Of a stretch of DNA of 64,000 nucleotides, positions 26,547 to 35,333 are shown piece after piece. The notes below the pieces were generated by a model that saw only the letters and a program-made list of their open reading frames with translations, had not been told where the DNA came from and made no database searches. The DNA comes from an uncultured Muribaculaceae bacterium (lineage in GTDB: Bacteria; Bacteroidota; Bacteroidia; Bacteroidales; Muribaculaceae): positions 1 to 64,000 of the forward strand of contig CAJTXU010000014.1 in the NCBI GenBank assembly GCA_910584125.1, read 5' to 3'. Positions within the stretch are counted from its first letter, which is position 1. Each line of letters opens with the position of its first letter. The position numbers and the translations under genes are program-made.

Positions 26547-28904
26547 TTATTTGAGTACCACTGCTTTTACTGTCTTGTCGCCCTTGCGGTATCCGACGCT
26601 GATTATGTCGGTCACGACGTCGGAAATGTCTTCGCGGTCAACGCCGTCGAGGTGTGAGCGCGAGTTCGGGCAGATGTAGTCGAGGTTGGGCACGTTGCCC
26701 TGACCGTCCTCGTAGTCGCCCTCGTCGATCTTGTCGGCGAACGGCACGGGCACGATAAGCTCGATGCCTACCTGTGCGAGCAGGGAGTTGAGGCCCGATG
26801 CGATTCTCGTCAGTTTCGCGCCGTCGAGACGCATGTTGTCTTCTCCCCGGTTGTCCCGCATGAATGGCAAGCGCGCGTAGGCGCAGGTGCGGGCCAACGG
26901 CAGTATGATGCCCTCCATGCCCTGCTCGAGGTCCGCTTCAATCACCTTCGACACAGCCTCCATATATTCCGACGTGTTGCGCATCGGCTGGACGTCGATG
27001 TCGCTGATGCCCTTGGCGACGCGTCCGAAATACTTGCGCGTGGTCGCCTCGTCTTCCTCGCAGGTGTCGGCCATCTCGCCGAATCCGATTTCGTAACCTC
27101 CCTCGTCGAGAAGCTTCATGACCTGGTCGGCGCATCCGTTAACTCTCTTCGCTGCCTCTTCGAGGCTCTTCGAGATTTCGGCGGCGGAGGCTTTCAGTTC
27201 CTCATCCTTTGCGGCGATTGTCTCGATGCCCTTCTCGATTTCCTTCTCTTTGCCGGCGACAGTGTCCTCCAGGTTCTTGACCGAAGCGTTCAGACCGTCA
27301 ACCTTGGAATTGAGTTCCTTGATTTCCGCATCCTTCGAAGCGATGGTCTTCTCCTTCTCATTAATAGAGGTTTCCTGTTTCGAGATTCTATCATCGAGGT
27401 CCTTCTTCTCGGCGGCAAGATCGTCATACGCTTTCTTCTGGAGTTTCGCGGCTTTATTGAGGTCGGAGATTTCCGAGTTCTTTCCTTCGATTTCCTGCTT
27501 CTTTTCGGCAACCTTTTCGTTGAGACCGGCGACAGTCGCGTTGATTTCCTCAATTTTGCCGTTGAGTTCGGCGATCTTGCCTTTTTTCTCTGTTATTGTT
27601 TCGTTGAGAGTGTTGATCTCGGACTGCTTCGCGTCAATCTCGTCTTGTTTCTCCTTAATTTTTGACTTATGAGTGTTCTTTAGGTCTTCAATCGTCTGAT
27701 TGAGGGAGTCTTTTTCAGAATTGAGAGTGCCGATCTTCGCCTGAAGTTTTCCGGTGTCGGAATCCTTCAGAGTCTCGATCTCGGTGTTGAGGGTTGTGAT
27801 ATATTGGTTGAGATTCTCAATCTCCAGCGTTGCCTTGTCGAGTTCTTTTCTTGCCGATTGGAGTTCGGTTATGGCTGTGTCGCGTGCATTTCTGGCCGAT
27901 TCGAGTGTCTTCTCCGCTGATTTGAGTTTGTTTCGGAGATCCCCGGCTTCATTGCTCAGATTGTCTCTTTCGGCTTCGACTCCGGCGCGTGCTTTTTCAG
28001 CCTCGTTGACTTTTGCCTCAAGCGTCGGCATGGCCTTCAGCTGCTCTTTGGCCTTGTCCAGTAGACCCTTGTCTTTATCTGCCTGATCCTGAAGATTCTT
28101 ATTCTTAGTTTCGGCCTGGGAGAGCTTTTCTTTTAAAGAATCCAGCTCGGCGTTGAGGCTTGCGTTAAGGTCTTTAAGGTCTTTAAGGTCTTTAAGGTCG
28201 GTAGCTTGGGTAGCTTCTGTAGCTGCTGTGGCTTGGGTGGCCTCGGTGGCCTCGGTGGCTTCCTTGAATCCTTGGATTTGGGCTTCGAGGTCTTTCTTTT
28301 CCTTTTCCCAATCTACTTTTTCCCGTTTATGCACGAGGTCTGCTTCCTGCAAATCCGCGTCAAGTTTCTGGAGTTGTGCCGAGAGGGCGTCGTAGTCGCT
28401 TCTTGCGACCATATCGACGGGGACTTCCGACAAGGCTGTCACGGTTGCTTCCGAGACGGCTGTCACGGTTGCTTCCGCTGTCGGCTGTGCGATGATTGTT
28501 TCCGCAGCCGGCTGTGCGGGTGCCGTTTCGTATGCCGAATTGAGTTTGTCGAGCAGCAGACCCATTAGGTCGGCGGCCGACAGCTTTCCGAGGTCAGAGT
28601 CCGGTTCCATCTTCTGTATTATTTCCTGTGCGGATGCGCGATACGCGTCCATTGTTGTTTGGTCGATGCTGCTGTCGGATTTCTTCTTGCCGCCTCCGAA
28701 CAGACGAGCCCAGAAAGAGAGTTTCGGCTGCTCCGTCTCCGCTTCGCGCCTGTCGCGATTGTCGCGGCGCGCGGTCGGCTTGTTCTGACGTTCAGCCGCA
28801 CGCGAATCGTCGCGGCCCTGTCTGTCGCGGCCATCATTGCGGCTGGCGGCGGCGTTGGGGCGTCTGCCGTCGGCCTTTCTGTTTCCTTTTTTGTTGTTTC
28901 CCAT
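26547..28904 (-). CDS. Long coiled-coil protein
   Basis: This 785-residue protein starts with a basic, low-complexity N-terminus (MGNNKKGNRKADGRRPNAAA). An Ala/Thr/Glu-rich repeat region and about 400 residues of heptad coiled coil follow (about 185-600). It ends in a compact domain (610-785) with no recognised motif. There is no signal peptide or membrane span, so it is cytoplasmic. It lies between Hsp70/actin-fold ATPase A and the vWA lipoprotein. It may be a structural or spacer component, comparable in layout to filament or tether proteins. In-frame short repeats in the coding sequence (28165-28199 and nearby) suggest that its length can vary. Confidence 0.7.
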   Translation of the reverse strand: MGNNKKGNRKADGRRPNAAASRNDGRDRQGRDDSRAAERQNKPTARRDNRDRREAETEQPKLSFWARLFGGGKKKSDSSIDQTTMDAYRASAQEIIQKMEPDSDLGKLSAADLMGLLLDKLNSAYETAPAQPAAETIIAQPTAEATVTAVSEATVTALSEVPVDMVARSDYDALSAQLQKLDADLQEADLVHKREKVDWEKEKKDLEAQIQGFKEATEATEATQATAATEATQATDLKDLKDLKDLNASLNAELDSLKEKLSQAETKNKNLQDQADKDKGLLDKAKEQLKAMPTLEAKVNEAEKARAGVEAERDNLSNEAGDLRNKLKSAEKTLESARNARDTAITELQSARKELDKATLEIENLNQYITTLNTEIETLKDSDTGKLQAKIGTLNSEKDSLNQTIEDLKNTHKSKIKEKQDEIDAKQSEINTLNETITEKKGKIAELNGKIEEINATVAGLNEKVAEKKQEIEGKNSEISDLNKAAKLQKKAYDDLAAEKKDLDDRISKQETSINEKEKTIASKDAEIKELNSKVDGLNASVKNLEDTVAGKEKEIEKGIETIAAKDEELKASAAEISKSLEEAAKRVNGCADQVMKLLDEGGYEIGFGEMADTCEEDEATTRKYFGRVAKGISDIDVQPMRNTSEYMEAVSKVIEADLEQGMEGIILPLARTCAYARLPFMRDNRGEDNMRLDGAKLTRIASGLNSLLAQVGIELIVPVPFADKIDEGDYEDGQGNVPNLDYICPNSRSHLDGVDREDISDVVTDIISVGYRKGDKTVKAVVLK
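28165..28199 (-). repeat. 9-bp tandem repeat in coiled-coil gene
   Basis: Four consecutive copies of TTAAGGTCT (plus-strand reading; the last lacks its final base) encode a (DLK)n run. Adjacent Ala-Thr-Glu triplet repeats (28200-28270) and a 24-bp repeat near 28435-28480 add further in-frame repeats. Copy-number change would alter length without a frameshift. Confidence 0.85.
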
Positions 28905-28930
28905 TTTATTGCTTTAGCTTGCGACATGGC

Positions 28931-31900
28931 TCAGATGGTGGCCGGCCATATGCTTTGTTTTGTTATTTCGTTGTTGAGGTCAATGCCCTTGGGGGCCTTG
29001 CCTTGGGCGGGGTTGCCGTTGACATAGAGCGAGACGCGGTTGTTGCGGTCGATGCCTATGCAGACGGTCAGTTCGTTGTGGCCCGCGTAAGCCTCGATGT
29101 TGAAGCGCGACATCTCGGTGATGTATTCGAAGTCGCTGTTGCGATAGCGGCTCAGAGTGTCGGCCTCCGAGAGGTAGCTCTGGATGAGTATCAGTTCCTT
29201 GGTGTGGGTCATGTTGAGCAGGGTGGCCTCGGTGAACTTGCGCGAGCCTTTCTCGTCGCTTGAGGGCATGTCGGCGTGATTGGCGAGCTCGACATAGTGG
29301 AGTTCGCCCCCGAGAGTGGTGTAGGCCACGCCGAACGAGGCGAAGAGCCTGCGCGAGCGGATGCGGACATGCGAGCTCGGGTCGCTGTATGATCCGGCCA
29401 GCGTGACGGCGCCCTCTACGACGGCGGTCTTCTGGCGGTCTTCATCGCCCCGCAGGGCAAGGTCGTGGAAATTGATGCCCGCCGGTGTGGAGGGCCGCAC
29501 GGCGCGCATGGCGTTGCGCAGGGCTTTCTGCAGCGGCAGCAGACGGCAGCTGCGGCCAGACAGAATCACGGTGTCGACCACGAGGTCAGCGCCTATGTAG
29601 TTCTTAAGACGCTCGAGCACGCCGTCGGTGCACTCCGAGAGATATTGCTGTAGGTTCCGGCTGTTGAGGATGTCGGCGATCTCGATCACCCGGCCGTCGT
29701 AGGTGATTGTTTTGCTGGGGTCGCCGCTCAGCATCGGCTTGACCTCCGTCTTGACCTTCTCCTTGAGGTCGAGACGTCCGCGCACGGTCTTGTCGGCGTT
29801 GGCGCCCTTGGGGCGCGAGGTCTTGGCCAGCATCGGGTCGATGAACTTTGCCAGGACGAAGTCGAGGTAGTTTCCGGCCTTGCTGATGCCGAGCTTGCCC
29901 TTGATCTCGAGGGTATACGTGTCGGAGGCGTGGTCGTAGGTCTTGGTCAGATATGTGAGGTCGAGCGTTCCGGCCCCCATGTCGTAGACCAGGATGTTTT
30001 CGGTCTTCTTCATGTCGCCGGTGGGATTGTAGTCCTTCCAGTGCTCCATGTAGTAGGCGGCCACGGCGTCGCTCTCGGAGACGAACCGCAGGTAGCCGGG
30101 GCGGATGTTGCGGAACGTGCTGACAGCTATCTTCTCGAGCACCTTGAGATGCTCGGGGGTATACGAGTTGGGGTAGGTGAGCACCACGCGGTTCACGCGG
30201 TCGATCTCGCTGATCTGTTTGTCGAGATAGTATCTGAACACGATCTTGTAGGCCTCGTCGAAGAGGGTCTGGATATTCGACAGCGAGTTGTCTTCCTCAT
30301 TTCTGCGGGCATCGCTGATTGACGTCTGCGTCACGTTGCCGTTGTCGTCGATGCGGTGATAGGTATATGCGTCATAGTCGGCGTTCTCGGGCAGGCTGGT
30401 GTTGCCGACGAGAAGCTTGAGGCATGGCAGGTTGCGCTCGTAGTTGGTGCGCATCAGCTCGTAGGTCGGCGCCAGGCAGAGGGCCAACTGGCTGTACGGC
30501 CCGGGGTTCTCCTGCTCGGAGCAGAGCATCGAGACCCCTTCGGTCCGGTTGGTGACGCTGTTGAACAGCAGGTCGGACGAGATGAACTTCGAGCCCGCCT
30601 GTCCGGCTTCGGAGGCGAGTCCCCAGGTCTTGCGGTCTTTCTCAAGTGCGAATATCCTGGCGCGTTGCCCGGAGAGGTCGACCAGCGAGTCGCCGTACAT
30701 GCAGACGATCGCGCTCGAGCCGTAGTCGAGGCCCAGCCATTCGGGGAATGGCAGCAGCGAGAGGTTCCAGCCGAGTATCACCTTGAACGTCTTGCGCTCA
30801 GCGTCGGCCCAGTCAGAGCCGTCGGCGTTCTCGTAATAGTCGAACTCGACGGTGGTCGTGGCTCCGAAGTCATACATGCCCGCGGGGCTTGTGGAGAATA
30901 TTTTCGACGGGTTGAAGCGGACGTTGAACTTGGTCGCGGCTCCGGAGCCGTTGGGGATGTCGAGGTGGCCCGTTTCGCAGAGTTCCTCGTAGGCGTCGCC
31001 GTCGAGCGTCACGATGTCGTTGATCTCGACCGAATGGCGTTTGGCGTCATAGAGCATGGCGCCGTCGATGTCGAGTGTGGAGACTATGCGGGGGCGGCAG
31101 ATGCGTAGCGTGCCGCCGCGCGAGGAGTCGGTGGCGATGTTCACCAGGTCGATCTCGGCCTCTCCGCAGAAGGCGCCTCCCGGCAGGAAGCGGAAGGTCT
31201 CGAGGGTGTTGCGGCGGCTGTTGGCGGCCGGCCTGTTGTTGACCGACACCCTCAGTTCGGTGCCCTGCATGTCCTTCATCAGCCGGAACTCGCGGCTCGC
31301 GCTGACCGGATATCTCACGTCCGTGTCGTAGTCGAGCGTCCAGAAGCCGTCGACCTTGACAGTGTATTTGTCATAAGGCACCAGCGGATTCAGGATGCCT
31401 GCGAAGTCCATGAGGATCTCGTGCCGCGACGGAACGTGCATCAGCTGGCCGTTGACGGGCTTGAATTCAGACAGCAGCCCCTTGACGAAGATGTTGCCGT
31501 CGTTGCTGTTGCGGATCTTCAGGCGCGGACGCGACACGTCGCCGTCGATCTCGATGTCCTCCAGCGCCTTGCCGTCGGGTCCTATCACCGAGACGTGGCC
31601 CTCGAAGTTCACCTTGGGCGAGCGCTCGAGTTTCTTGGGATTGGTGATGCGCAGGTCGCCGACAGGTACGTAGTCGCCGGTGCGGACGCTGTTGTACATG
31701 ATGCGCCCACCCTTGGGGCCGCCGACCTCTATCTGGAATTCGGGAGCCAGCTGCTTAAGCTCGATGCTTATCTCAAACCGTTCGCTGTCAAGCTCCTCGT
31801 CCTTGGCGTTGGTGATGAACACCTCGCCCGTGACCTTGAAGGTGTCAGGGTCTTTCGACTGCTGGCGGCGACGGCAGTCAGCTATGTGCTCCGGATAGAA

Positions 31901-32236
31901 ATAAATCTGGAAGGCGGTCTTTTGCTTGTCGAGGATAAAGTCATGGGGGAGGGCGCTGACTGGAATCTCCTCCGAATTGAGATGCAGGCTGAACAGGTCG
32001 TCAATCTTCTTGCCTTTGGCAAGAATAAGATCGCGGGAGATCGATAGATTCCTGACATTGATCTTCAGGTTCTTGCGCGTCCGGCCCATGGCCAGCTTGC
32101 TGACCAGCGACCCGAAGACGCCGTCGGACGAGCGAGGCGGAAAATCGATGAAAAGGTTCTTGGAGACGGGCACAAGACTTCTGCGCCCCTCCTCGAGGTC
32201 GATGATTATTCTTTCCTTTATGATCTCTTTATCCAT
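28931..32236 (-). CDS. Large Hsp70/actin-fold ATPase (A)
   Basis: This 1101-residue cytoplasmic protein is built from two halves. The N-terminal ~490 residues are beta-rich with Ig-like segments (FEGHVSVIGPDGKALEDIEI). The ASKHA ATPase core follows: phosphate-1 loop LGLDYGSSAIVCMY near 503, phosphate-2 loop VYDMGAGTLDLTYL near 753, and an adenosine-type loop ILSGRSCRLLPLQ near 892. The phosphate-1 loop has Ser-Ser in place of the usual Thr-Thr/Gly. It is clearly related in layout to ATPase B in the same operon but strongly diverged. It is encoded between a membrane-anchored vWA-like protein and the long coiled-coil protein. Probably an ATP-dependent assembly or chaperone component; the client is unknown. 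Confidence 0.8.
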   Translation of the reverse strand: MDKEIIKERIIIDLEEGRRSLVPVSKNLFIDFPPRSSDGVFGSLVSKLAMGRTRKNLKINVRNLSISRDLILAKGKKIDDLFSLHLNSEEIPVSALPHDFILDKQKTAFQIYFYPEHIADCRRRQQSKDPDTFKVTGEVFITNAKDEELDSERFEISIELKQLAPEFQIEVGGPKGGRIMYNSVRTGDYVPVGDLRITNPKKLERSPKVNFEGHVSVIGPDGKALEDIEIDGDVSRPRLKIRNSNDGNIFVKGLLSEFKPVNGQLMHVPSRHEILMDFAGILNPLVPYDKYTVKVDGFWTLDYDTDVRYPVSASREFRLMKDMQGTELRVSVNNRPAANSRRNTLETFRFLPGGAFCGEAEIDLVNIATDSSRGGTLRICRPRIVSTLDIDGAMLYDAKRHSVEINDIVTLDGDAYEELCETGHLDIPNGSGAATKFNVRFNPSKIFSTSPAGMYDFGATTTVEFDYYENADGSDWADAERKTFKVILGWNLSLLPFPEWLGLDYGSSAIVCMYGDSLVDLSGQRARIFALEKDRKTWGLASEAGQAGSKFISSDLLFNSVTNRTEGVSMLCSEQENPGPYSQLALCLAPTYELMRTNYERNLPCLKLLVGNTSLPENADYDAYTYHRIDDNGNVTQTSISDARRNEEDNSLSNIQTLFDEAYKIVFRYYLDKQISEIDRVNRVVLTYPNSYTPEHLKVLEKIAVSTFRNIRPGYLRFVSESDAVAAYYMEHWKDYNPTGDMKKTENILVYDMGAGTLDLTYLTKTYDHASDTYTLEIKGKLGISKAGNYLDFVLAKFIDPMLAKTSRPKGANADKTVRGRLDLKEKVKTEVKPMLSGDPSKTITYDGRVIEIADILNSRNLQQYLSECTDGVLERLKNYIGADLVVDTVILSGRSCRLLPLQKALRNAMRAVRPSTPAGINFHDLALRGDEDRQKTAVVEGAVTLAGSYSDPSSHVRIRSRRLFASFGVAYTTLGGELHYVELANHADMPSSDEKGSRKFTEATLLNMTHTKELILIQSYLSEADTLSRYRNSDFEYITEMSRFNIEAYAGHNELTVCIGIDRNNRVSLYVNGNPAQGKAPKGIDLNNEITKQSIWPATI

Positions 32237-32278
32237 GGTGTTGGTGTTCTTTTCGTTGGTTTGTGTCTGTCGGGGCTT

Positions 32279-33634
32279 TCAGAGGTGTCTGAGCCGGATA
32301 TCCTTGTCCTTGGGTTCATAAGTGCCTATCTTCTTGAGGGCGATGTAGCCGAAGACCAGGATTGCTATCGTGAGGATGAAAGTCAGCAGAATGGTGTAGA
32401 TGGTGACGAGCGTGTCGTAGCTTTTGATGAACGGCGGCCAGAACGCATCGCTGACCTTGAGCACGCCGAATATCTTGGCTTCCTCGCGGGGCATGAGGCG
32501 CTGCGACATGACGAGCCCCGGGTTGTCGTCGCTGTAGGGACTCAGCACCAGCGAGTTGTATATGCCGTCGTTGAGGCGCACCCATGCGCGCAGGGTAGCC
32601 TCGGGCTGCCTGGCCGAAGCCATCGAGAAGGGGATGGTCACCTCGAGCCCCTTGCCGCCGAGGGCGGTGTGGGTCGTGGTGTCGCGGCCGGAGACAAGGG
32701 TCAGCTCAAGCTTCTCGAGCGTGTAGGTGGAGTCGACCTGCGGGTCCTTGATGTTCAGGCTGTAACCTCCGCGCACACGCTTCAGCTCCGGCATGGCCGG
32801 CAGATGGAGAATGTTCTGGATCGACGGCTCGCGGGTGGGCCTCACCTCCGTCACCTTGATCTGATATGGGAAAGCAGTGCCGTTGGTGAAGGCTCCGGTG
32901 GCGATGACCTTGGTGTCCGAGTCGATGAACGAGAAGTTTCTCTTCACCTCGCCGCTGAACCGCCGGGCCTCGTTCTCGAGCTTCGTCTTCGACGGCTTGC
33001 TCATGTCGCTGATGCTGAATAGCGTGCGGAACTCGCCGGCGATATTGTCGTTGCCCTGGTGCAGGTCGTCGCTTATCGTCACGATATAGAGGGAGTTGGC
33101 CTCATGGTTCGGGTCGGCGCCCGACACGGCCTTCATCGTGAAGAAGAGGCGCATCGAGTTGAGCGAGCCGCGGGCAGCCCCGGCCGGTTGCTTGGCGATA
33201 TGCTGGCCGTCCGAGATTGACGCCCAGTCGGTCGCCATTACGCCAAGCGGATTGGATCGCTTGGGTTGTATCCAGGCCAGAGGCTTGCCGTCGAAGCCCT
33301 TGGGTATAGTGACGAATGTGTTGAAATTCCTGCCCCCGTTCTCGGCCAGATTGAATGAGTAGCTGGCTACGGTCAGGAAATCCCCCTCCTTATAGAGTCC
33401 GTGGTCCTTAAGGAACGTCGAGATCTGGGCCGGCAGCGAAGAACCATTATCGAGAAGATGACGATAGGTAATGGCAGGGTCGGCATCGATGAGCACGACG
33501 ATATGTCGGTTGGGCTCATGAGAAAGCTGGCCGTGGACCGGGAGCGCGCAGAGCCACAGAGCCGCCATGACCGCAGTCATCAGACGTAAGAGTCCCCGGA
33601 GAGACCGTTTGGATCGATGTTCAGCCGCATGCAT
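32279..33634 (-). CDS. Membrane-anchored vWA-like protein, first gene of the operon
   Basis: This 451-residue protein has a signal peptide (about 19-37, MTAVMAALWLCALPVHGQ); an alternative start is Met19 at 33580. It has a vWA-like fold opening HIVVLIDADPAITY. The MIDAS DxSxS motif is degenerate here (DADPA), so metal binding is doubtful. A central beta-rich region follows. The C-terminal TM helix (about 408-430, ILLTFILTIAILVFGYIAL) leaves a short cytoplasmic tail. It therefore has a large periplasmic part. As first gene of the minus-strand run it may present a sensor or anchor to the cytoplasmic ATPases. Confidence 0.7.
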   Translation of the reverse strand: MHAAEHRSKRSLRGLLRLMTAVMAALWLCALPVHGQLSHEPNRHIVVLIDADPAITYRHLLDNGSSLPAQISTFLKDHGLYKEGDFLTVASYSFNLAENGGRNFNTFVTIPKGFDGKPLAWIQPKRSNPLGVMATDWASISDGQHIAKQPAGAARGSLNSMRLFFTMKAVSGADPNHEANSLYIVTISDDLHQGNDNIAGEFRTLFSISDMSKPSKTKLENEARRFSGEVKRNFSFIDSDTKVIATGAFTNGTAFPYQIKVTEVRPTREPSIQNILHLPAMPELKRVRGGYSLNIKDPQVDSTYTLEKLELTLVSGRDTTTHTALGGKGLEVTIPFSMASARQPEATLRAWVRLNDGIYNSLVLSPYSDDNPGLVMSQRLMPREEAKIFGVLKVSDAFWPPFIKSYDTLVTIYTILLTFILTIAILVFGYIALKKIGTYEPKDKDIRLRHL

Positions 33635-33658
33635 AGGCTAATTCGGTAGTTACAAGTT

Positions 33659-33727
33659 ATCTGCGTCGGCAGTTGTTATAGTTGTCAGCGTCGGCAGGAG
33701 ACATACTCATCTGCGTCGGCAGTTGTT
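33659..33727. repeat. Short direct repeats in the leader of the ATPase/tubulin operon
   Basis: ATCTGCGTCGGCAGTTGTT is present at 33659-33677 and 33709-33727, with a related core GTCAGCGTCGGCAG between them (33683-33696). They lie just upstream of the operon's first start codon. The rest of 33635-34031 has no gene; it holds the -7 box at 33844 and the terminator at 33957. Confidence 0.75.
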
Positions 33728-33843
33728 GGTTATCGGTTGAAAAGTCCAAAAACAAGTCACGATAGCGTTATGGCATCTTGAGTTTTTCTGGAAATCAAGG
33801 TCCGTCCTCAGCCCCGTTCAAAGGCATCGGCCGTAATATCTTA

Positions 33844-33851
33844 CAAAATTA
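33844..33851 (-). promoter_or_regulatory. -7 box for the ATPase/tubulin operon
   Basis: On the minus strand TAATTTTG matches TAnnTTTG, within a very AT-rich stretch (33842-33880). A good -33 element at the usual distance is not visible. Transcription would start near 33837, giving a leader of about 200 nt that contains the TCTGCGTCGGCAG repeats. Confidence 0.5.
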
Positions 33852-33956
33852 ACCAAAAAAATTAATAATAAAAGCATAAAGGCCGATTTTTTCCGACATC
33901 CGCCATAAAAAATCCCGATTCCACGCCATTGCGAAAACGGGAGATAAGATATAAGA

Positions 33957-33982
33957 ATAGCCGCCCATATCCGGGCGGCTAT
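33957..33982 (-). terminator. Hairpin between the two minus-strand gene groups
   Basis: ATAGCCGCCC (33957-33966) and GGGCGGCTAT (33973-33982) form a 10-bp stem with a 6-nt loop and T-rich flanks. It lies 50 bp beyond the stop of the gene at 34032 and upstream of the ATPase/tubulin operon promoter. It therefore separates the two transcription units. Confidence 0.8.
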
Positions 33983-34031
33983 ATTTAACTACACATGTAT
34001 AATCCGCCCCGATAGCGGACAAATACATATT

Positions 34032-35258
34032 TTATTTTATCTGTCGTACAAATAAGCCCGGATCCTCAACCTTGCCGGATTTGACTTTAAACGTAGTTGC
34101 ATCAAGATCTGAGCCGACTGCACCCTCTTCGTAAGCCATGAATCGATTGTCCCAAATCTTGTCTTCCACAGGAACGATCACACCGACTCGTTTATACTCG
34201 ATTTTGCCGTTTTTCTCCTGCGGTTCGAGGACTTCATATTCTGACGATTTGTTGATACCCTCCTTCATGCCGATGGCGACTTTCACTTCACTTCCTTCGA
34301 TTCCTTTGATAGGGGATTTGACTCTGAACTGTTCGAAGTTTCTCTGGAGATCGGCAATATTGTCGTCGATTGCGCGACAGCAAGCCTTGCGGATCATAAT
34401 CTCCGGGTGTTCCTCACTGATTCCAAGGAAAGAGTTTTGAGATCCTGCGGATTCCACCTCCCCGACGTAAACAAGCTTGAACTTGTCTCGGTTGTTTTCG
34501 AACGATCTTGCTTTTGAGACGTCATGGCTGTCGGTAGAAGTATACATCTGCTCGTAGAACTGAGATGAAGTCTCATCATTCCAAACCAGCTGGTAGAGAC
34601 GCGTGTGTATCTTTACTCGGAAACCCTTGAATGTCTCAGCAATATCGCCGAAAGAATCGAAGAGGTCGCTGATGCCGCTACCGAGGAAAGCTCCGGCTAC
34701 CGCACCGAAAATCCTGAGACCTGTGGCTACGTTCTTGCTGCGTTTCGCGTTGTCAATGTAGTGGGCTTCATTGACGATGAGAAATGTGTTGCCTATAAGT
34801 TCCTCTCCCGCGTCCTCAAGGATTGCCTTACCGCGGGCGGACCTTGACGCGAGTTCCTTGTCAAGTTCTGTGGCATTATACAGCCCCCTTTGCTTGATAA
34901 GGTCAAGCGAACAATCACCCGAGAGGATGTCGCGGTCGAACCATTTTGCGACCATCCTGGACGCAATCTGATTGTCGTCAATCCATTGCTGAACGCTGTC
35001 TTTGTATTCTCCTTTTTTGTCTACGTTGACTATGCGGATGCTCAGGTTATGGTCATTGTATTGAGCCGGTACCGGAATCTGGAGATATTGCTCCTGAATT
35101 CGGTCGTACATGTTCTGGTCAGTACGAGACACAAGAACGCTGTAAAGCGAACTGCGTCGGTATTGTGTATCCACTTCTTCTGCGTTTATCGCTGATGTGG
35201 AGGCCAGCATACAGGCGCAAACGGACAGCAGAATGTGTTTTTTTGAAAACGAAATCAT
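34032..35258 (-). CDS. Exported protein of unknown function (408 residues)
   Basis: A signal peptide (MISFSKKHILLSVCACMLAS, cleavage near NAEE) precedes a protein with a glycine-rich hydrophobic segment in the middle (about 178-200, GLRIFGAVAGAFLGSGISDL) and flanking charged regions. The pattern GNTFLIVNEAHYIDNAKRSK followed by such a segment and then KIHTRLYQLVWNDETSSQFY resembles a Bacteroidales-specific exported family that I cannot name. The C-terminal part (IKGIEGSEVKVAIGMKEGIN) may be a small beta domain. It is the last gene before the terminator at 33957, in a group of exported proteins. Confidence 0.65.
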   Translation of the reverse strand: MISFSKKHILLSVCACMLASTSAINAEEVDTQYRRSSLYSVLVSRTDQNMYDRIQEQYLQIPVPAQYNDHNLSIRIVNVDKKGEYKDSVQQWIDDNQIASRMVAKWFDRDILSGDCSLDLIKQRGLYNATELDKELASRSARGKAILEDAGEELIGNTFLIVNEAHYIDNAKRSKNVATGLRIFGAVAGAFLGSGISDLFDSFGDIAETFKGFRVKIHTRLYQLVWNDETSSQFYEQMYTSTDSHDVSKARSFENNRDKFKLVYVGEVESAGSQNSFLGISEEHPEIMIRKACCRAIDDNIADLQRNFEQFRVKSPIKGIEGSEVKVAIGMKEGINKSSEYEVLEPQEKNGKIEYKRVGVIVPVEDKIWDNRFMAYEEGAVGSDLDATTFKVKSGKVEDPGLFVRQIK

Positions 35259-35333
35259 ATATATATGTTTTAGGCTTTCTTATCGGAAGCTTGGTATGTT
35301 TGTTATTTACAGTTGATACAGTTGGATGTGGTG

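Noticed and set aside
28153..28568. Plus-strand frames over the repeats of the coiled-coil gene
   Set aside because: Low-complexity reverse reading of short in-frame repeats; no start signal.
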